A stretch of 64,000 nucleotides of DNA from Marinobacter bohaiensis (lineage in GTDB: Bacteria; Pseudomonadota; Gammaproteobacteria; Pseudomonadales; Oleiphilaceae): contig NZ_QGEH01000001.1 in assembly GCF_003258515.1 (NCBI RefSeq), positions 1 through 64,000 of the forward strand, read 5' to 3'. Made by a program: the position numbers and the translations under genes. Each line of letters starts with the position of its first letter. The first letter of the stretch is position 1. Positions 9,707 to 19,050 of this stretch are shown in pieces. The notes below the pieces were generated by a model. It ran no database searches and was not told where the DNA came from. It saw only the letters and a program-made list of their open reading frames with translations.

Positions 9707-10324
9707 TCAGGATGCGCGCTGGAGGTTGCCGGCGTCATCCTTGCCGAGCATGTCGATCACCCGCTGGGCAATCTGCCCCATGCGCAGGCTGTGGTCCATG
9801 GCGGCTTTCTGCAGCACGCGGTAGGCCTCGGCCTCGTCGCACTGTTCGCGTTTCATGATCAGGCCCTTGGCGCGGTCGATCAGCTTACGCTCTTCCAGCT
9901 GTGTGCGGGTCTCCTGCAGCTCTTCGCGCAGGGACTGGAACGCCTCGAAGCGGGCCACGGCGGTGTCGATGATGCCGCGCACGTGCTGCGGCTGGATGCC
10001 GTCCACCACGTAGGCGCTCACACCGGCGCGCACGGCGGCCTGGATGGTGTTGCGGTCGCTCTGCTCCTGGGCGAAGAACACGATCGGGCGCGGCGCATGG
10101 TCGTTGAGCGTGCTCATGTTTTCCAGGGTGTCGCGGTCCGGCAGGTCCATGTCGATGATGACCATGTCCGGCTCGTCGCGGGCCACCGCAGCGGTCAGAC
10201 CGACCGCGTTGGGGCGGTGGCTGATGACCTCGTGACCTTCCGCCTCAAGCGCCTTGCGGACGGTGTCGGCCCGCTCGGTGTCGTCGTCGATCAACAGGAT
10301 TCGGAGTGGGTCAAAAGCGTTCAT
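9707..10324 (-). CDS. nasT: ANTAR response regulator and transcription antiterminator NasT
   Basis: This protein has about 205 residues. It has an N-terminal receiver-like domain (acidic D13-D15 group and D58 in 'MVIIDMDLP') and a C-terminal ANTAR RNA-binding domain ('LEERKLIDRAKGLIMKREQCDEAEAYRVLQKAAMDHSLRMGQIAQRVI'-type region). The usual receiver lysine position reads 'YVVDGI', so phosphorylation control is unlikely; NasT is instead controlled by NasS. Start ATG 10324 has a GAGGACA site; an in-frame codon at 10360 has none. Its RNA target is expected in the leader of nasA, where a two-hairpin-like element and terminator are visible. It is transcribed with nasS, away from nasA. Confidence 0.9.
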   Translation of the reverse strand: MNAFDPLRILLIDDDTERADTVRKALEAEGHEVISHRPNAVGLTAAVARDEPDMVIIDMDLPDRDTLENMSTLNDHAPRPIVFFAQEQSDRNTIQAAVRAGVSAYVVDGIQPQHVRGIIDTAVARFEAFQSLREELQETRTQLEERKLIDRAKGLIMKREQCDEAEAYRVLQKAAMDHSLRMGQIAQRVIDMLGKDDAGNLQRAS

Positions 10325-10546
10325 GGCTATGTCCTCGGATGTCTGTCCGGGAATAAGCAACTTCCTGACCAGATCCCGGGGTTATTTCAGTAAGTCCCTG
10401 AAATGCTGATTTTTTACGATAATTGAGAAAGTCAGGGGTTGGCGCCGGGCCGGTTTTGGCTGATCCAAACCGGTTCAATTTTGGGCGCTTTGCACTGTTT
10501 TGGGTGCTGGCTGGGCCGATTTGCCCGGGAATCGTGGGGTTTCGTC

Positions 10547-10562
10547 TGGCCTTAAACTTGCT
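10547..10562 (+). promoter_or_regulatory. Sigma-54 promoter for nasA
   Basis: The sequence TGGCCTTAAACTTGCT fits the sigma-54 consensus (TGGC at -24, TTGC at -12, with the essential GG and GC separated by 10 nt). A start near 10573 would give a leader of about 165 nt. Sigma-54 dependence implies nitrogen control through NtrC, which suits nitrate assimilation. No NtrC sites were mapped. Confidence 0.7.
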
Positions 10563-10590
10563 TTCGAGAGGGACAGATGCATTTTGCGCA

Positions 10591-10646
10591 GGCTGCGGCG
10601 ACAATCGCCGGCCGGCGCCGACAAGGTCCAGGCAACGAAGCCCGGG
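10591..10646 (+). promoter_or_regulatory. Probable NasT (ANTAR) RNA target: two hairpins in the nasA leader
   Basis: Two hairpins lie between the sigma-54 promoter and the terminator. The second (10627-10646) has two 3-bp helices around an A-C mismatch and a six-base loop AACGAA, with A at loop position 1 and G at position 4, which are the bases ANTAR proteins recognise. Its 3' arm contains the CCCGGG that also forms the 5' arm of the terminator, so the two folds exclude each other. The first hairpin (10591-10613) is strong but I read a five-base loop (ACAAT), which does not match the rule exactly. Confidence 0.6.
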
Positions 10647-10693
10647 CGTGACGAGGCCAATATTCCAGGCCGTCGTCGCGCCCGGGTTTTTTT
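10641..10693 (+). terminator. Intrinsic terminator in the nasA leader (attenuator)
   Basis: The arms 10641-10658 and 10668-10686 are complementary over about 18 bases with one bulge and one mismatch (CCCGGGCG pairs with CGCCCGGG at the base). They are followed directly by seven T residues at 10687-10693. The terminator sits before the nasA start codon rather than after a gene, as expected for an attenuator that NasT overrides when nitrate or nitrite is present. Confidence 0.85.
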
Positions 10694-10739
10694 ATGGGTG
10701 CCGGGCCGGGAGCAGCAAAGGTCCGTGAGTAACGAGGCA

Positions 10740-13379
10740 ATGACAACCTGCAAAACCACCTGTCCCTACTGCGGCGTCGGCTGCGGCGTACTGGCTGATC
10801 CCAGAGGCGCGGTCCGTGGCGACGACAGCCATCCGGCCAACCGTGGGCGCCTGTGCGTCAAGGGTTCCAGCCTGCACGAGACCCTCGGTGACCACGGGCG
10901 CCTGCTGGCGCCGCGTGTCGATGGGCACCGGGTGTCCTGGGACCAGGCCATCCAGGCCGGCGCCGACGCCATCCGCGAGGCGGTCGAAACTCACGGGCCG
11001 GGGTCCGTGGGCTTCTATCTGTCCGGCCAACTGCTTACCGAGGACTACTACGCCGCCAACAAGCTGGCCAAGGGCTTCATCGGCACGCCCCACGTGGATA
11101 CCAATTCGCGGCTGTGCATGTCGTCCGCCGTGGCCGCCCACAAGCGGGCCTTCGGGGCGGACGTGGTGCCGGGCTGCTACGAGGACCTGGAGCTGGCCGA
11201 CCTGCTGGTGCTGGTGGGCAGCAACGCCGCCTGGAACCACCCGATCCTGTTCCAGCGTATGAAGGCCGCCGCGCGGGACGGCCGGCGCGTGGTGGTGATC
11301 GACCCGCGCCGCACCGCCACCAGCGATCTGGCCGACCTGCATCTGAGCCTGCGTCCGGGCAGCGATGCCCTGCTGTTCAACGGGCTGCTGGCCTGGCTGG
11401 CGGAACAGGGGCGGCTGGACAAGAACTATATCGACGATCACTGCGAAGGCTTCGACCGTGCGCTCGCCGCCGCGAGAGAGAGTGCGCCCAGCGTGGCCGC
11501 GGTGGCGGCCGGGTGCGATCTGGACGAAGCCGAGGTGTTGCGGTTCTTCCAGTGGTTTGCCGAGCACGACCGCACCGTGACGATGTTCTCCCAGGGCGTG
11601 AACCAGTCCAGCTCGGGCACCGACAAGGGCAACGCCCTGATCAACTGTCACCTGGCGACCGGTCGGGTGGGCAAGCCCGGGGCGTCGCCGTTCTCCATCA
11701 CCGGCCAGCCCAACGCCATGGGCGGTCGGGAAGTGGGTGGCCTGGCCAACACCCTGGCGGCACACATGGATTACGACGAGCCCGCCGACCGGGACCGGGT
11801 CACGCGTTTCTGGCAATCGCCGGGACTGGCGGGCGGGCCGGGCTACAAGGCCGTGGACCTGTTCGACGCGGTGCATCGCGGCGACATCAAGGTGCTCTGG
11901 ATCATGGCGACGAATCCGGCGGTGAGCCTGCCCGACAACGACCGGGTGCGCGAGGCGCTGGAACGCTGCCCCACGGTCATCGTCTCCGACTGCGTTGCGG
12001 ACACCGACACCGCCGCCTACGCCCGCATCCAGCTACCCGCCGCCGGCTGGGGCGAAAAGGACGGCACGGTGACCAATTCCGAACGCTGTATCTCCCGGCA
12101 GCGCGCCTTCCTGCCGCTGGCCGGCGAGGCAAAACCCGACTGGTGGATCATCAGCCGGATGGGGCAGGCGCTGGGCCATGGCGCGGCGTTCGACTATCAG
12201 GCGCCTGTGGATATCTTTCGGGAGCACGCGGCGCTGTCGGCGTTCGAGAACGACGGGCAGCGGGCCTTCGACCTGGGCGGCCTGAGCCGGATTCCGGCCG
12301 CCGATTACGACGCGCTGGCGCCGATCCAGTGGCCGGTCAACGCGCAGCATCCGGAGGGGGGCGCGCGTCTGTTCGGCGACGGCCGGTTCGCTACCGCGGA
12401 CCACCGGGCCCGGTTTGTTGCCATAAGCCCCGAATCACCGCATCAGCGCCCGGACGCGGACTACCCGCTGATCGTCAACAGCGGCCGCATCCGCGACCAC
12501 TGGCACACCATGACCCGCACCGGCCGTGCCGCGCGTCTCTGGCAGCATCGCGCCGAGCCGTTCATCGAGGTGCATCCCGACGATCTGGCCCGGCTGGGTC
12601 TGGAGGCCGGGCAGTTGGGCCAGCTCGACGGACCCTGGGGGCGTTTCGCCGGCCGCATCCAGTCGGTACCGGAACAGCGCCGGGGCGAGGTGTTCGTGCC
12701 GATCCACTGGAACCGGCAGTTCGCCAGCGACGCCCTGGCATCCCGGCTGATGGGCGCGGTGGTGGACCCCGTATCGGGGCAACCGGAGTCCAAGCACGGC
12801 GTGGCCCGCCTGACGGCGCTCAACACCCGCTGGGAAGCGCGCCTCCTGTGCAGTCCGGATTTCCCCCGCTACTGGCAGGCGGAGCAATGGGCCCGGGTGC
12901 CGCTGGATGGCTGCGAAAGCTGGTGGCTGGCCGGGGAACAGACACCCGACTGGCCGGACTGGGCCGGACGCTGGCTGGGCGGGCGGCCCCAGATTGAAAT
13001 GGCTGATGCCCGGGTCGGGCGCTACCGGGCGGCCCGTTTTCATCAGGGCCGGTTGTTGGCCCTGCTGATGGTCGAGCCCGCCGGGTGCGCGTTTCCGGAT
13101 CTGGGTTGGCTCGCCGGGTGTTTCGCCCGCGAATCACTGTCGGTGAACGAGCGCCGCGCCATCCTGGCCGGGCGCGATGCCGACCAGCCGGACATCGGCC
13201 CGGTGGTGTGCAGCTGCTTCCAGGTGGGGCAGAAGCAGATCGAGGCGGCGGTCGAGGCGGGTGCCGACTCGGTCGAGTCCCTGGGGGACAAACTCAGGTG
13301 CGGGACCAACTGTGGCTCCTGCCTACCGGAAATCCGCAAATGCCTGGCCGAGCCGTCGGTGACGCAGGAAGCCGGGTGA
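10740..13379 (+). CDS. nasA: Assimilatory nitrate reductase catalytic subunit with C-terminal BFD-type [2Fe-2S] domain
   Basis: This 879-residue cytoplasmic molybdoenzyme reduces nitrate to nitrite. The N-terminus carries the [4Fe-4S] motif C-x3-CPYCGVGC, followed by 'RGRLCVKG'. 'NSRLCMSSAV' holds the likely molybdenum-ligand cysteine, and the bis-MGD binding regions run to about residue 700. The C-terminal ~60 residues form a BFD-like domain ('VVCSCFQVG...CGTNCGSC') seen in many NasA proteins. ATG 10740 starts at the typical 'MTTCKTTCPYC'; GTG 10725 in frame is an alternative, and both have poor ribosome spacing. No nitrite reductase or nitrate transporter gene is adjacent, so nasA appears to be a single-gene unit controlled by the leader. 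Confidence 0.95.
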   Translation: MTTCKTTCPYCGVGCGVLADPRGAVRGDDSHPANRGRLCVKGSSLHETLGDHGRLLAPRVDGHRVSWDQAIQAGADAIREAVETHGPGSVGFYLSGQLLTEDYYAANKLAKGFIGTPHVDTNSRLCMSSAVAAHKRAFGADVVPGCYEDLELADLLVLVGSNAAWNHPILFQRMKAAARDGRRVVVIDPRRTATSDLADLHLSLRPGSDALLFNGLLAWLAEQGRLDKNYIDDHCEGFDRALAAARESAPSVAAVAAGCDLDEAEVLRFFQWFAEHDRTVTMFSQGVNQSSSGTDKGNALINCHLATGRVGKPGASPFSITGQPNAMGGREVGGLANTLAAHMDYDEPADRDRVTRFWQSPGLAGGPGYKAVDLFDAVHRGDIKVLWIMATNPAVSLPDNDRVREALERCPTVIVSDCVADTDTAAYARIQLPAAGWGEKDGTVTNSERCISRQRAFLPLAGEAKPDWWIISRMGQALGHGAAFDYQAPVDIFREHAALSAFENDGQRAFDLGGLSRIPAADYDALAPIQWPVNAQHPEGGARLFGDGRFATADHRARFVAISPESPHQRPDADYPLIVNSGRIRDHWHTMTRTGRAARLWQHRAEPFIEVHPDDLARLGLEAGQLGQLDGPWGRFAGRIQSVPEQRRGEVFVPIHWNRQFASDALASRLMGAVVDPVSGQPESKHGVARLTALNTRWEARLLCSPDFPRYWQAEQWARVPLDGCESWWLAGEQTPDWPDWAGRWLGGRPQIEMADARVGRYRAARFHQGRLLALLMVEPAGCAFPDLGWLAGCFARESLSVNERRAILAGRDADQPDIGPVVCSCFQVGQKQIEAAVEAGADSVESLGDKLRCGTNCGSCLPEIRKCLAEPSVTQEAG

Positions 13380-13431
13380 ATAATCCCCGTTTATAGAGAA
13401 AGGGGCTCAGGAGCAGGAAGGGTGAGGGACG

Positions 13432-14127
13432 CTAGCGGTGCGTCAGCATCGACAGCGGCACCCGGTAGCGCGCGCCACGCCAGCGGCCGGTGCCCTGCAC
13501 CGTGCAGGTACGGCGATTGACTCGAATCACCCGCCCTTCCCGGGGGCGCTCCTCATGACCGAAGCGCACATCATCCCCCACCGCAAACCGGCGGCTGTCG
13601 GCTTCCGCGGCGACCAGATCCATCCCCTCCCGCGGTAAAACGATGCCCCGACCTTCGCACTGATCGACCAGGTGATGGCGCACCGCGCGGGCGCCGCCGC
13701 TGGCGTGCAGTTCATCCAGGATCTTGTAGAACGCCGCGTTGTGAACCGACCCGTGCCGGCGCCCGCCGCTGATGCTCTGCAGCAGGTGCGCGAACTCGTG
13801 GCAGCAGGTGTGGGCAAGCAGGTTGGCGGTGGACACCTCGCCGTCGAAGTAGCCGCGCCGCTGGATTTCGCGGGTGGAGAGCCAGCCCTGGCTGCTGTGG
13901 GCTTCGAACTTGGCGGCCACCATGCGCTGGCCGTAGGTGATCAGGTGCTCGCCGTTGGCCGGATCGAAGCGGTGGTAGGTGGCCTGTCCGCGGCCGGCGC
14001 GGCAGGTCAGCTCGCTCTTGCGTGAGCGCTGGCGGACCCAGTCCCGGGCCGGTTGCCAGAGAACGTTTTCGGTGGCGCGGCCCATAAGCTGGGCAATCTG
14101 CTGTGCGGTTTCCGGGCTGACTGGCAT
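13432..14127 (-). CDS. SprT-like zinc metallopeptidase
   Basis: This 231-residue protein carries a zinc-peptidase motif HEFAH at residues 110-114 ('HTCCHEFAHLLQ'), followed by 'HGSVHNAAFYKILDELH', where a further histidine can be the third zinc ligand, as in the SprT/Spartan family. A small C-terminal domain ('VGDDVRFGHEERPREGRVIRVNRRTCTVQG') resembles a KOW/SH3-like strand set. ATG 14127 was chosen because the upstream extension to 14247 is low-complexity and not typical. It points toward nasA (52 bp apart) and diverges from the isoquinoline oxidoreductase operon. The substrate is unknown; SprT proteins in eukaryotes act on DNA-protein crosslinks, but that should not be assumed here. Confidence 0.75.
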   Translation of the reverse strand: MPVSPETAQQIAQLMGRATENVLWQPARDWVRQRSRKSELTCRAGRGQATYHRFDPANGEHLITYGQRMVAAKFEAHSSQGWLSTREIQRRGYFDGEVSTANLLAHTCCHEFAHLLQSISGGRRHGSVHNAAFYKILDELHASGGARAVRHHLVDQCEGRGIVLPREGMDLVAAEADSRRFAVGDDVRFGHEERPREGRVIRVNRRTCTVQGTGRWRGARYRVPLSMLTHR

Positions 14128-14448
14128 GAGCTCGATGGTTAGGTGTGATCGGTAGGCGTGACTCCCGAAAACGATAATCGCCCCGGGTCGTCGAGGCAAC
14201 CCCGGAAGTCCGGCTGGCTTGTCCAAACCTGCTGCAGGATTTGCCAAGGATTGGGTTTGTAAGCGCTACGTCGCCTGACTAGCTTTAAAGGAACGCTCCA
14301 AACAGCAATGACTGGCCGAGCATGCTTTCTGCCCCGAGCCGGGATCCAGCCAGTCGTTCCCGATAATAAAAGAGCCCGACGGTTGCCGGTGTTGGCCTTT
14401 TTCGAGGGCAGCGCCGATCAGTCGGGCCGTTCCTGATGGGAGGCCGTT
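14128..14448. other. Divergent intergenic region between sprT-like gene and iorA
   Basis: The 321 bases hold no convincing gene. A pair of complementary arms (GCCCGAC at 14374-14380 and GTCGGGC at 14421-14427) could form a large stem-loop in the iorA leader that encloses a run of six T residues near 14398. I could not match it to a known riboswitch such as the Moco RNA. Promoters for both flanking genes must lie here, but I see no strong match. Confidence 0.35.
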
Positions 14449-14910
14449 ATGGCATTCACGTTCCAGCTCAATGGCAAAGAGGTGACCGCGGACGTCGAGC
14501 CCGACACCCCGTTGCTCTGGGTGCTCCGCGATCATTTTGGACTGACCGGCACCAAGTTCGGCTGCGGCATCGCCCAGTGCGGCGCCTGTACCGTCCACAT
14601 GAATGGGCTCACCCGGCGTTCCTGCATCACGCCCATCTCGCAGGTGGACGGTGGTCAGGTGGTCACCATCGAGGGGCTGGGCGGGCGCGAAGCCCAGGCC
14701 GTGCAGGATGCCTGGGTGGCGCTGGACGTGCCCCAGTGCGGATTCTGCCAGTCCGGTCAGGTGATGTCCGCCGCCGCCCTGCTGCGGGAAATCCCCAAGC
14801 CCACCGATGACAACATCGACCAGGCGATGGCCGGCAATATTTGCCGCTGCGCCACCTATGTGCGCATCCGCAAGGCCATTCACCAGGCGGCGCAGACGCT
14901 GGAGGGCTGA
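14449..14910 (+). CDS. iorA: Isoquinoline 1-oxidoreductase-type small subunit, two [2Fe-2S] clusters
   Basis: This 153-residue protein is the iron-sulfur subunit of a molybdenum hydroxylase of the xanthine oxidase family. The plant-ferredoxin-type cluster uses C39-x4-C44-x2-C47 and C59 ('[11 protein letters not shown]', 'RRSC'). The second cluster uses C96-x2-C99 and C131-x-C133 ('CGFCQSGQ', '[10 protein letters not shown]'). It has no signal peptide and probably crosses the membrane as a complex with the Tat-exported large subunit. It lies 3 bp before iorB. A GGGAGG site precedes the ATG. The two-subunit layout without an FAD subunit is the isoquinoline oxidoreductase/aldehyde dehydrogenase branch; the true substrate cannot be read. 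Confidence 0.9.
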   Translation: MAFTFQLNGKEVTADVEPDTPLLWVLRDHFGLTGTKFGCGIAQCGACTVHMNGLTRRSCITPISQVDGGQVVTIEGLGGREAQAVQDAWVALDVPQCGFCQSGQVMSAAALLREIPKPTDDNIDQAMAGNICRCATYVRIRKAIHQAAQTLEG

Positions 14911-14913
14911 TCC

Positions 14914-17109
14914 ATGACGTATCCATTTCGCGTTGAGACGCCGCAGGAGCGGGGGCTGACCCGTCGCGGTTTCCTCAAGGGCTCGGCGGCGGTCGCCACC
15001 AGTCTGGTCATCGGGGCCCACCTGCCGGGGCGGGCGTTCGCAGAAGCGGCCTCATCGGCGGCTGATAGCGGGGCCATGGCGCCCAACGCCTTCGTCCGGA
15101 TCGATCCGGACAGCACGGTGACGGTCATCGTCAAACACATCGAGTTCGGCCAGGGGCCGGTGACCGGCCTGGCCACGCTGGTGGCGGAAGAGCTGGACGC
15201 GGACTGGGGCCAGATGAAGGCGGAACTGGCCCCGGCCAATACCGAAAAGTACACCAACGCGCTGTTCGGCTTACAGGGCACCGGCGGCTCCACCGCCATG
15301 GCCAGTTCCTACGAGCCGATGCGCAAGGCCGGGGCGGCGGCTCGGGTCATGCTCGTGCAGGCGGCCGCCAAGCGCTGGCAGGTGGAGCCTTCGGCGATCA
15401 CCGTCGAGAGGGGCGAAGTCCGTCACGGTGATCACAGCGCCTCGTTTGGCGAACTGGTGGCGGAGGCGGCGCAGGTAGCGCCTCCCAGCGATCCGCCGCT
15501 GAAATCACCGGACGACTTCAAGCTGATCGGCACCCAGCTGACGAAGCTGGATTCCCGCGACAAATCCGACGGCAAACAGATGTTCACGCTGGATCGTTAT
15601 CCCGAGCAGCTGGTGGTCGCCACCATCCTGCATCCGCCGGTCTTCGGCGCCACCGTGGCCTCTGTGGACGATGCCGACGCGCGGGCGGTGAAAGGGGTTA
15701 TCGACGTCAAGACCGTGCCCGCCGGCGTGGCCGTCTACGCCGAGAACACCCACGCCGCATTGAAAGGCCGCAAGGCGCTGAACGTGTCCTGGGATGAGAG
15801 CCAGGGGGAAACCCGCTCCACCCAGCGGATGGAGCAGGATTACAGCCAGGCCGTGAAACAGCCGGGGCTGGACGCCCGGCTTGAAGGCGATGTGGAGGCG
15901 GCACTGGCCTCCGCCGACACCGTGATCGAGGCGGAATACTACTTCCCGTTCCTGGCGCACGCACCGATGGAAACCCTCGATGCTGTGATCCGCTTCCGGG
16001 AGGGCCTGGTTGAGGCCTGGATGGGGACGCAGATCCAGACCATGGACCATGGCGCCATCGCCCAGGTGTTCGGCGTGCCGCCGGAGAAAGTGTCGCTGTA
16101 CACCGAATACGCCGGCGGCAGCTTCGGCCGCCGGGCGCAGCCGGGCGGCGAGTTTGCGGCGGAAGCGGCCCAGGTGGCCAAGGCGCTGGGCTCGGAGCGC
16201 CCGGTCAAGCTGATGTGGACCCGGGAAAACGACATCCAGGGCGGCCGTTATCGACCGCTGGCGGTGCATCGCCTGCGCGGCGGGCTGGACAGCGACGGCA
16301 ACATCGTCGCCTGGGATCAGCAGATTGCCGTGCAGTCCTTCATGAAAGGCACCGCGTTCGAGCAGTTCATGATCAAGGACGGCATCGATGCCACGGCGGT
16401 GGAAGGCTCCAAGGAACTGCCGTACGGGGTGCCCAACCTGCGGGTGGGGCAGCATCTGATGGACAACGGCGTGTCTGCGCTCTGGTGGCGGTCCGTGGAA
16501 CACACCCACAACGCCTACGCCAACGAAACCTTCCTCGATGAGTTGCTGGAACGAGCCGGAACCGATCCGGTGAAAGGTCGTCTGGCGCTGCTGGGTGACA
16601 AGCATCCGCGCCACAGCGGCGTGCTGAAAAAGGTGGCCGACATGGTCGACGCCGCCGGCAGCGTGCCGGACGGGCGCGCCCGAGGGGTGGCCGTGCACAA
16701 GAGCTTCGGCAGTTTCGTGGCGCAGATCGCGGAAGTGTCCGACAACGGCGCGGGCGAACCGCGGGTGCATAAGATCTGGTGTGCGGTGGACTGCGGCGTG
16801 CCGGTCAATCCGGACGTTATCCGCGCCCAGATGGAAGGCGGCATCGGTTATGGCATCGGCGCCGTTCTCTACGACGCCATCACCCTCGGCGACGGCGGCC
16901 GGGTGGAGCAGGCCAACTTCGACCGCTACCGCTCCCTGCGCATCAACGAGATGCCCGATGTGGAGGTGGAAGTGATTCGCTCCGCCGAACCGCCCACCGG
17001 TGTGGGGGAGCCCGGCACACCGCCCTCCGGCCCGGCCATCGCCAACGCCTGGCGACGGCTGACCGGCAAGAGCGTTTACCGGTTACCCCTGGTTCCGATC
17101 GTCAGCTGA
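14914..17109 (+). CDS. iorB: Isoquinoline 1-oxidoreductase-type large subunit, Tat-exported molybdopterin enzyme
   Basis: This 731-residue large subunit binds the molybdopterin cytosine dinucleotide cofactor. The N-terminus carries a twin-arginine signal (T-R17-R18-G-F-L-K, then a hydrophobic stretch and 'GRAFA'), so the complex works in the periplasm. Family segments include '[22 protein letters not shown]', 'GTGGST', '[22 protein letters not shown]' and, near the end, '[20 protein letters not shown]' with the conserved Gly-Glu pair used in catalysis. It is followed 12 bp later by a diheme cytochrome, the likely electron acceptor. Such enzymes hydroxylate N-heteroaromatics or oxidise aldehydes; which of these applies is open. 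Confidence 0.9.
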   Translation: MTYPFRVETPQERGLTRRGFLKGSAAVATSLVIGAHLPGRAFAEAASSAADSGAMAPNAFVRIDPDSTVTVIVKHIEFGQGPVTGLATLVAEELDADWGQMKAELAPANTEKYTNALFGLQGTGGSTAMASSYEPMRKAGAAARVMLVQAAAKRWQVEPSAITVERGEVRHGDHSASFGELVAEAAQVAPPSDPPLKSPDDFKLIGTQLTKLDSRDKSDGKQMFTLDRYPEQLVVATILHPPVFGATVASVDDADARAVKGVIDVKTVPAGVAVYAENTHAALKGRKALNVSWDESQGETRSTQRMEQDYSQAVKQPGLDARLEGDVEAALASADTVIEAEYYFPFLAHAPMETLDAVIRFREGLVEAWMGTQIQTMDHGAIAQVFGVPPEKVSLYTEYAGGSFGRRAQPGGEFAAEAAQVAKALGSERPVKLMWTRENDIQGGRYRPLAVHRLRGGLDSDGNIVAWDQQIAVQSFMKGTAFEQFMIKDGIDATAVEGSKELPYGVPNLRVGQHLMDNGVSALWWRSVEHTHNAYANETFLDELLERAGTDPVKGRLALLGDKHPRHSGVLKKVADMVDAAGSVPDGRARGVAVHKSFGSFVAQIAEVSDNGAGEPRVHKIWCAVDCGVPVNPDVIRAQMEGGIGYGIGAVLYDAITLGDGGRVEQANFDRYRSLRINEMPDVEVEVIRSAEPPTGVGEPGTPPSGPAIANAWRRLTGKSVYRLPLVPIVS

Positions 17110-17121
17110 GGAGGCGACACC

Positions 17122-17760
17122 ATGACTCGTACCATCATAGCCATCGCCTGTGCCGCCCTCGTGTCGCTGGCCCTGAGCCTGAAAATCGGCTCCGCCATTG
17201 CCGCTGACGAACCGGTGGCGAAGAGCGAAACACTGCGCTCGCCCGAATCGTTTGCCGACATCCAGGAGCCTGCCGAGCGCTCTGTCGCGATGTTCAACGA
17301 AATGGGCAAGGTGCTGACCCATCCCCGCTGCGTGGCCTGCCATCCCAAGGGCGACACGCCGCTGCAGGGCATGAGCCTGCAGGCGCACCAGCCACCGGTC
17401 GTCCGGGGCGTGGGTGGCATGGGCGCTGCGGGCATGCGCTGCTCCACCTGCCACGGCGAAGAGAACGTGGCCTTCGACACCGCCGAGGGCTCCATTCCCG
17501 GACACCCGGGCTGGCGGCTGGCGCCGGCATCCATGGCCTGGGAGGGCAAGAGCCTCGCCCAGATCTGCGAGCAGCTCAAAGACCCCGAACGCAGTCACAT
17601 GACGCTGGAGGAACTGCAGAAACACAACGCCGAAGACGGCCTGGTCGGCTGGGGCTGGCATCCCGGAGAAGGGCGGATTCCCGTGCCCGGGACCCAGGCC
17701 ATTTTCGGGGAACTGACCCAGGCGTGGATTGATACCGGGGCGGTCTGTCCGGAGGGCTGA
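17122..17760 (+). CDS. Periplasmic diheme cytochrome c of the iorAB operon
   Basis: This 212-residue exported protein (signal peptide ending near residue 28, 'GSAIAADE') carries two heme c sites, CVACH at 70-74 and CSTCH at 107-111. It is the third gene of the iorAB unit, with a GAGG site before the ATG, and probably takes electrons from the molybdoenzyme to the respiratory chain. The remaining sequence ('[13 protein letters not shown]', 'GWGWHPG') matches the small 'isoquinoline oxidoreductase subunit' cytochromes that accompany such operons. The electron-transfer partner downstream is not encoded here. Confidence 0.85.
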   Translation: MTRTIIAIACAALVSLALSLKIGSAIAADEPVAKSETLRSPESFADIQEPAERSVAMFNEMGKVLTHPRCVACHPKGDTPLQGMSLQAHQPPVVRGVGGMGAAGMRCSTCHGEENVAFDTAEGSIPGHPGWRLAPASMAWEGKSLAQICEQLKDPERSHMTLEELQKHNAEDGLVGWGWHPGEGRIPVPGTQAIFGELTQAWIDTGAVCPEG

Positions 17761-17773
17761 GCGCGATTGGCGC

Positions 17774-18640
17774 CTACCGCAACTGATACCGGATCGGGAT
17801 GGTAAATGCGAAGCTCTTGCCCTGCATGCTGTCCGGCACGGCCGGTAGCGGGTCGCTGGAGCGGATGATCTCCAGCGCGGCTTCGTCCAGGATGCGAAAG
17901 CGGGAACTGTTCGCGATGGACGCGGAGATCAGGTCGCCGTGGCGATCGAACTCGAAGCGCACCACCGGTGTGCCTTCCTGTCCACGGCGCCGCGCCCGGC
18001 GTGGGTATTCGTAATGCTGCGCCAGGTGCCGGTTGAGTTTCGACAGGTAACTGTCCTCGGCGTCGGAGCGCCCGGCGGTCAGCTCCACCTGTTGCGGCTG
18101 GGACGCACCCGGCTCGCCTTGCGTTGACGAGCTGGATGTCTTCTCGGCCGTTGTCGCGCTTGGGGCGGTTGCGCTGTCGGTCGTCGCCCGGGCGGTTTGT
18201 TCCGGCTCTGGCTTGGGCTCCGGTTTTGGATCGGGCTTGGGTTCCGGTTTGGGCGTGGGCTCGGGCGTCGGCTCCGGCTTGGGCACTGGTTTCGGATCCG
18301 GCTTTGGCTCGGGTTTTGGTTTAGGCTCCGGTTTCGGCTCTGGCTTTGGCTTGGGTTCCGGTTCCGGCTTGGGTTCGGGTTTGGGTTCAGGTTCAGGCGG
18401 CTGTTCCGCCTGCGGTTCCGGTTTGGGTTTCTGGGGTTCCGCCGTCGGTTCGGGGTCGCCGGTGGCGGCCTGCTCGGCGTTGGGGCTGGCCAGGCTGAGA
18501 CTGATAACGGCCTGTGCCGTAACGTTGCCATTGCCTTTGGGCGCCGGGATGGTCTCCGACGAGCGTGCGAACAGGTAGCCCACGCCCAGGGCGATGGCCA
18601 GGGCGACAATGGCGAAGACGAAGCGGATAGCGGTGCTCAC
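17774..18640 (-). CDS. tonB: TonB energy transducer with a long Pro-Glu/Pro-Lys spacer
   Basis: This 288-residue protein has an N-terminal membrane anchor (residues ~7-25), a spacer of about 90 residues made almost only of Pro, Glu and Lys (around 62-150) and a TonB C-terminal domain ('[24 protein letters not shown]', '[16 protein letters not shown]'). It transmits the proton-motive force from ExbB-ExbD to outer membrane receptors; the stiff acidic/basic spacer crosses the periplasm. Its start overlaps the upstream exbD stop (ATGA), so the four genes form one unit. The DNA of the spacer is a degenerate tandem repeat and may vary in length between strains. Confidence 0.9.
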   Translation of the reverse strand: MSTAIRFVFAIVALAIALGVGYLFARSSETIPAPKGNGNVTAQAVISLSLASPNAEQAATGDPEPTAEPQKPKPEPQAEQPPEPEPKPEPKPEPEPKPKPEPKPEPKPKPEPKPDPKPVPKPEPTPEPTPKPEPKPDPKPEPKPEPEQTARATTDSATAPSATTAEKTSSSSTQGEPGASQPQQVELTAGRSDAEDSYLSKLNRHLAQHYEYPRRARRRGQEGTPVVRFEFDRHGDLISASIANSSRFRILDEAALEIIRSSDPLPAVPDSMQGKSFAFTIPIRYQLR

Positions 18641-19050
18641 AGTCTGGGCTCCGTCAGCAGGGTGACCTTGTCGTAACCGGCCTGTTCCAGGGTGTGTAGC
18701 AGGCTCTCCAGATCGTCCAGGGTAATGCCGGCGTCGGCCGCAATACGCAGCGGCCGGGCGGCATCGGGCCTGGGCAACTGCTGCAACAGTTGCTCGCGTG
18801 GGACGACCTGCTTGCCGATCTGCCAGTCGCCGTCGGCGGTGACCATCATGTCGGCTTTCGGCGCACTGCTTTCGCCTTCCTCTGCCGTGCCCGGCAGCGT
18901 CGGCAACGGATCGTCGGTCAGGTGCCCCGCCACGATGAAGAACAGCAGCAGCAGGAAGACCAGGTTAATCAGCGGCAGCATCGCGTCTTCCACGCGATCG
19001 AGCAGGTTACGGCCGTCACCGTCCTGGGATTGGGGGAGCAGTGGCTTCAT
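18637..19050 (-). CDS. exbD: ExbD/TolR family protein (second copy)
   Basis: This 137-residue protein has one N-terminal membrane helix ('[22 protein letters not shown]') with the family's membrane-embedded acidic position nearby (E-D-A-M before the helix) and a periplasmic domain. With ExbB it forms the proton channel that drives TonB. It overlaps the neighbouring exbD and tonB by 4 bp on each side. Two tandem ExbD proteins suggest a heteromeric stator or a TonB2-like system. Confidence 0.85.
   Translation of the reverse strand: MKPLLPQSQDGDGRNLLDRVEDAMLPLINLVFLLLLFFIVAGHLTDDPLPTLPGTAEEGESSAPKADMMVTADGDWQIGKQVVPREQLLQQLPRPDAARPLRIAADAGITLDDLESLLHTLEQAGYDKVTLLTEPRL

Noticed and set aside
10361-10546. 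Possible small gene in the nasT-nasA intergenic region
   Set aside because: The frames here are short and the region is explained by promoters and leader; no ribosome site was found.
14374-14427. Moco riboswitch upstream of the molybdoenzyme operon
   Set aside because: There is a stem-loop, but I could not match the conserved Moco RNA core, so it is reported only as an unidentified structure.
18200-18420. Periodic DNA that looked like a CRISPR or satellite array
   Set aside because: The period comes from codons for Pro, Glu and Lys within a coding sequence; there are no unique spacers.
18197-18676. Plus-strand frame of Gly/Leu/Phe/Arg repeats opposite tonB
   Set aside because: It only mirrors the Pro-Glu/Pro-Lys repeat of TonB on the other strand.
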